Below, piece after piece: positions 62,401 to 64,000 of a stretch of DNA of 64,000 nt (position 1 is its first letter; each line of letters opens with the position of its first letter). The stretch covers positions 744,001 through 808,000 of the forward strand of contig CBDBQH010000001.1 in NCBI GenBank assembly GCA_965208975.1. The letters are read 5' to 3'. The DNA comes from G963663315 sp965208975. GTDB lineage: Bacteria > Pseudomonadota > Gammaproteobacteria > Arenicellales > Poriferihabitantaceae. The notes beneath the pieces are model-generated. The model ran no database searches. It had not been told where the DNA came from and was given only the letters and a program-made list of their open reading frames with translations. The position numbers and the translations under genes are program-made.

Positions 62401-64000
62401 TTCTCCCGCCCGCAACGCCCGCCCCAGCGTCAGGACCATCCGCGCCGTCTGGGTATTGCTGCCTTCAGTCGCCGTGGTGTCCGGCGTCGTCAGGGTGACT
62501 TCCGTTTCATCATCGTCTTGCACTTCCACCGTGGCCGAACCGTTGGAACCCACCGTATAACCCGTACCATCCGTCACCGTCACCGTAATCTCGCCATCCG
62601 GCTCATCCGTCGTGTCGGCGCTGGTCACTACACTGTGGACAACCGACCCGGCGGTCGGAATCATGACCGTGGCGCTCTCACGCACAGTCGTCAGATAATC
62701 GGCGTTCGCTACATCCGCAATCGTCAGCGTCACCGACAGAGGTGCCGCCGGAACCGGATCCGCCGTCACCGTGAACGTCGCCGTGCCGCCTTCGGTAATG
62801 GCTCCACTGCCGCCGCTTCGCGCAATCGTAATCTCCGGCTCGGTGGTGTCCGTCACCGTCACCACCAGGTCTTCATTCTGCGAGGCGCCATAGCCCGAAC
62901 CAGCGCCCGATACCGTGTGACTCAACGTCGCCGGGTCATAGGTCGTACTCGTGTCATCCTGCGCCACCGTCACCGTCACTTCCTGCGCCGTACTCCACAA
63001 GGTGGCCGGCGTTGACGCGCTGAACGTCAGGGACACCGGTTGTACCGTCACCCCCGTCACGTCCGATGCAATCGCTACCGTCACATTCGCCGTCGGCGGC
63101 GTCGCCAGTTTCACCGTGTAGGTACTGGTGTTACTGCCTTCGGCCACCGTCAGACTGCTCGGCGCAATCACCAGCCCCGCCGTGTCATTGTCGGTAATCG
63201 TCACAGACAGGTCTTCTTCCACCGAAGCGTAATCTCCACCACTCGCATCATGCGTCAGCGTCACATCGTCATTCGCCGCGTCCACATCCGCTCCCGCATT
63301 CACCGTCACCGTCTGCGCCACATTCCACAGTTTGGTGACTCCGGTCGGATTGAAGGTCAACGTGTTCTGGATGCCCTGCATCACTGAATCCGTGTCGGCT
63401 ATCGTCAGATCGGAATTGTCCGAAGCAATCGTCACCGTCACTTGGGTTGTCGGCTGCGTATCCAGCACCACCGTGTAACTGCTACTGCCTTCTTCCGTCA
63501 CCGTCACACTCGTCGGATTGAAGGTAATCCCCACTTCATCATCATCCGTCACCGTGATCACGCCGTTGCCATCCCGACTGCCACTGGCGCCACCGCTTAA
63601 ATTGGTGGCCGTCAGGATCGACCCTTCGCCACTGTCTGTGGCCGGAATCGAGACGGTAATCGATTCATCCTCGGCATCGGCATCCTGTGAAGCCGCGAGC
63701 GTCACCGTCGCGGTGGTGGACGAACCGGCGCTGCTGCCCGTGAACGTCACCACGCCCGTGGTCGCATTCAGTCCCACTCCAGTCGCCGCCGTCAACGCCA
63801 GCGTAAAGTCCGTGCCCAGGGTTCCGCCCGTGAATTGGAACGGAACCGCCAGTCCCTCTCCGGCCCGCAACGCCCGCCCCAGCGTCAAGACCATCCGCGC
63901 CGTCTGGGTATTGCTGCCTTCAGTCGCCGTGGCGTCCGGCGTCGTCAGGGTGACCTCCGTTTCATCATCGTCTTGCACTTCCACCGTGGCCGAACCGTTG
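56422..64000 (-). CDS. Giant Calx-beta repeat protein with outer-membrane barrel (5' end outside window)
   Basis: The frame is open to the window edge, giving at least 2,525 residues with the N-terminus missing. The chain is built of about 120-residue beta-sandwich repeats, each opening with G(L/I)xFxPxSV-VxEEGSxSYTVVLDTQP and closing with VTVTDDDxAG: the Calx-beta / cadherin-like calcium-binding pattern. From about 57600 down, residues fold as a beta-barrel (alternating aromatic strands such as WSVWGQGGW, LGLEGSWLRVI and a terminal GLEVGIRW), as in autotransporters. It is probably a secreted or cell-surface adhesin with its barrel in the outer membrane. It contains a 1,455-bp perfect tandem duplication. 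Confidence 0.8.
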   Translation of the reverse strand, partial: NGSATVEVQDDDETEVTLTTPDATATEGSNTQTARMVLTLGRALRAGEGLAVPFQFTGGTLGTDFTLALTAATGVGLNATTGVVTFTGSSAGSSTTATVTLAASQDADAEDESITVSIPATDSGEGSILTATNLSGGASGSRDGNGVITVTDDDEVGITFNPTSVTVTEEGSSSYTVVLDTQPTTQVTVTIASDNSDLTIADTDSVMQGIQNTLTFNPTGVTKLWNVAQTVTVNAGADVDAANDDVTLTHDASGGDYASVEEDLSVTITDNDTAGLVIAPSSLTVAEGSNTSTYTVKLATPPTANVTVAIASDVTGVTVQPVSLTFSASTPATLWSTAQEVTVTVAQDDTSTTYDPATLSHTVSGAGSGYGASQNEDLVVTVTDTTEPEITIARSGGSGAITEGGTATFTVTADPVPAAPLSVTLTIADVANADYLTTVRESATVMIPTAGSVVHSVVTSADTTDEPDGEITVTVTDGTGYTVGSNGSATVEVQDDDETEVTLTTPDTTATEGSNTQTARMVLTLGRALRAGEALAVPLGFSGGTLGTDFTLALTAATGVGLNATTGVVTFTGRGAGSSTTATVTLAASQDADAEDESITVSIPATDSGEGSILTATNLSGGASGSRDGNGVITVTDDDEVGITFNPTSVTVTEEGSSSYTVVLDTQPTTQVTVTIASDNSDLTIADTDSVMQGIQNTLTFNPTGVTKLWNVAQTVTVNAGADVDAANDDVTLTHDASGGDYASVEEDLSVTITDNDTAGLVIAPSSLTVAEGSNTSTYTVKLATPPTANVTVAIASDVTGVTVQPVSLTFSASTPATLWSTAQEVTVTVAQDDTSTTYDPATLSHTVSGAGSGYGASQNEDLVVTVTDTTEPEITIARSGGSGAITEGGTATFTVTADPVPAAPLSVTLTIADVANADYLTTVRESATVMIPTAGSVVHSVVTSADTTDEPDGEITVTVTDGTGYTVGSNGSATVEVQDDDETEVTLTTPDTTATEGSNTQTARMVLTLGRALRAGEALAVPLGFSGGTLGTDFTLALTAATGVGLNATTGVVTFTGRGAGSSTTATVTLTSSQDADAEDDTITVTIPATSTGNAPILTATGLSGGATGTVTANHGTITVTDDDEVGITFSPTSVSVTEEGSGSYTVVLDTQPSAVVTVEITSDSAELTIADTDGDTPSDQNTLTFNPTGVTKPWNTPQTVTVNAAADVDTANDEVTLTHGASGGDYASVSEDLEVTITDNDTAGLVIAPGSLTVEEGSNTNTYTVRLSTEPSADVTVTIGSDNTDVTIDGPDAGAVFTASETLTFSPSTPATLWSTAQTVTVSAAQDTDTVDDEATLTHTASNTGGYNGVTGEVGVTVTDDDTAGLTFSPTSVSVAEEGSGSYTVVLDTQPTAQVTVTITSDSAELTIADTDSVMNGVQNTLTFNPTGITKLWNAPQTVTVNALADVDTANDAVMLTHAASGGDYASVEEDLSVTITDNDTAGLVIAPASLTVAEGSNTNTYTVRLATEPTANVTVTITSDNTDVTIDGPDSATAFTASETLTFSASGANLWSTAQTVTVSVAQDTDTVDDEATLTHTASNTGGYNGVTGEVDVTVTDDEEGGLTFVPSSLVVDEGDNDIHIRTYTVVLDTQPTDVVTVTIAADNSDVTIDADLDTDGDQNTLTFHPSGLVNLWNVPQTVTVVVVPDDDTVNDIVILTHTASATGGYDDVNGEVDMTIQEPPSVMPVVSFVRTLDSVSESAGMYNMEVNLNPVLQTDITLAYTVGGTASNGDNGDYRIDVDVVSIPAGESSVNIPIIIMDDDVEESDETIILTLAAGVNYALNGKNMCTLVVNDDDDMPVVSITGGEAVTEGGAATFTLTAIPAPTTSLAVNLAVADAPNGDFVEASQEGSRMVTIHAGETSVTHRVPTMDDFVDEVDGEVTVTVEPGEGYLPGESSHSATVAVTDDDTAGFELSVSSLHIAAADEPADYTARLLSEPTAPVTMSVLPDAVGVVTVLPESLSFTADNWAIGQAVRVTAVADGAVSLEHRVTSTDPNYNTESLTQRLEVTVSGFLTTAASSWLIRFARTHVDRVLDGITGRIDITPTPGTQAQLAGSPVESASEPEPMETLYPWLDDSSEDDENVLDWREMTGREMWSGSSFTQTGKPQADGSVWSVWGQGGWSSFDGQEGALSVDGEVVTGLLGMDRHQGLWGAGVALSHSVGKGEYDRADGDSGELEASLTMVTPWVSREVTDRLTAWGAIGYGQGTLERKGQEALRTDTATAMVAAGARGSLIEAPAGGGFSLALVSDALWLQATSDQVGDGRELGATSADISRLRLGLEGSWLRVIQDAGALDTRLEIGARHDGGDAETGFGVELGGGISWSDPNRGLELGIEGRGLVAHEVSGYRDLGASITLDWDAQPETKQGLSASLRQDWGGSSSGGMSRLLEPERPDEIDADAAGKDNTRRLTVDVAWGAPAFTGRFIGGPYLGYGLSGTDRDYRLGWRLDSIGKPDLSFDIGVTRTESGGEGDYRIGLEVGIRW
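60803..62257. repeat. 1,455-bp tandem duplication in the repeat-protein gene, unit 1
   Basis: DNA at 60803-62276 matches 62258-63731 with no difference found (1,474 identical bp at an offset of 1,455 bp, 485 codons). It spans about four Calx-beta modules. Mismatch begins at 60802 versus 62257 and at 62277 versus 63732. Confidence 0.85.
62258..63712. repeat. 1,455-bp tandem duplication in the repeat-protein gene, unit 2
   Basis: Second unit of the same duplication; the frame is preserved. Upstream of 63731 (towards the N-terminus) the sequence is again similar but diverged (TGSSAG instead of TGRGAG, and other changes), indicating an older copy beyond. Confidence 0.85.

Noticed and set aside
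61063..63015. Two identical 165-codon His/Arg-rich plus-strand frames (61063-61560 and 62518-63015).
   Set aside because: They are antisense shadows that look duplicated only because the minus-strand gene has a tandem duplication there.

Overview
The window reads as chromosomal DNA of a gammaproteobacterium. The evidence is gene order: rpsF-rpsR-rplI-dnaB-alr-radA, ftsK-lolA-crcB-serS-dapB, rho-rpmE-hemL, a yciI/yciB/yciA group, rpsU-yqeY, and proteobacterial genes such as secB, lolA and the Ca2+/collagen-type autotransporters. Base composition is moderately GC-rich, except for clearly AT-richer accessory blocks at 1-4700, 31900-33250 and 35500-37600. No species can be named from sequence alone. 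No rRNA or tRNA gene and no CRISPR array was recognised.

Layout. (1) 1-4145: an AT-rich cassette of three overlapping genes, a ParB-like protein (cut by the window edge), a radical SAM enzyme and an Hsp90/MutL-type (GHKL) ATPase. It is followed by gene debris: a frameshifted protease-like remnant and a copy of the 3' end of the DUF4143 ATPase found 2.3 kb further on. (2) 4860-20521: mostly housekeeping and metabolism. This includes sixA-like, yciI, a DUF4143 ATPase, yciB, yciA, rpsU, yqeY, a speB-rph-rdgB-gpmI run, metY, a glycine-betaine ABC transporter (proXWV order), fdhD and a PuuA-like glutamine-synthetase homologue. (3) 20637-25145, minus strand: the most unusual locus. Two collagen-like proteins with YadA-type outer-membrane anchors are followed, through overlapping stop/start codons, by two 2-oxoglutarate/Fe(II) oxygenases of the prolyl-4-hydroxylase fold and then by SecB. 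A near-consensus promoter precedes it. The first collagen gene carries a run of twelve G residues just before its signal-peptide cleavage site, the hallmark of a phase-variable contingency locus.

(4) 25288-31828: rluC, ftsK, lolA, crcB, serS, dapB. (5) 31800-40610: an accessory island with an Xre/RES toxin-antitoxin pair, an alpha/beta hydrolase and a partial copy of its 3' end, two identical TauE/SafE genes as 753-bp direct repeats, two VapBC-type pairs, a lipase, a YegP protein, a complete IS4-like element and an IS481-like remnant. (6) 40745-46376: a CDF metal transporter and a branched-chain-amino-acid-type ABC transporter (livKHMGF order). (7) 46471-55381: hemL, rpmE, rho, an FKBP isomerase, radA, alr, dnaB, rplI, rpsR and rpsF with a structured leader. 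(8) 55698-56320: a HigBA pair. (9) 56422 to the window end: a giant calcium-binding-type (Calx-beta) repeat protein with a C-terminal outer-membrane beta-barrel, containing a recent 1,455-bp tandem duplication and running off the window.

How parts may work together. The collagen operon has everything needed for a cell-surface collagen made in the cytoplasm: substrate, candidate proline hydroxylases acting before export, an export chaperone to hold the chain unfolded, and a self-assembling trimeric outer-membrane anchor. The hydroxylation step is an inference from gene context. The gene order, couplings, motifs and G-tract are read directly from the sequence.
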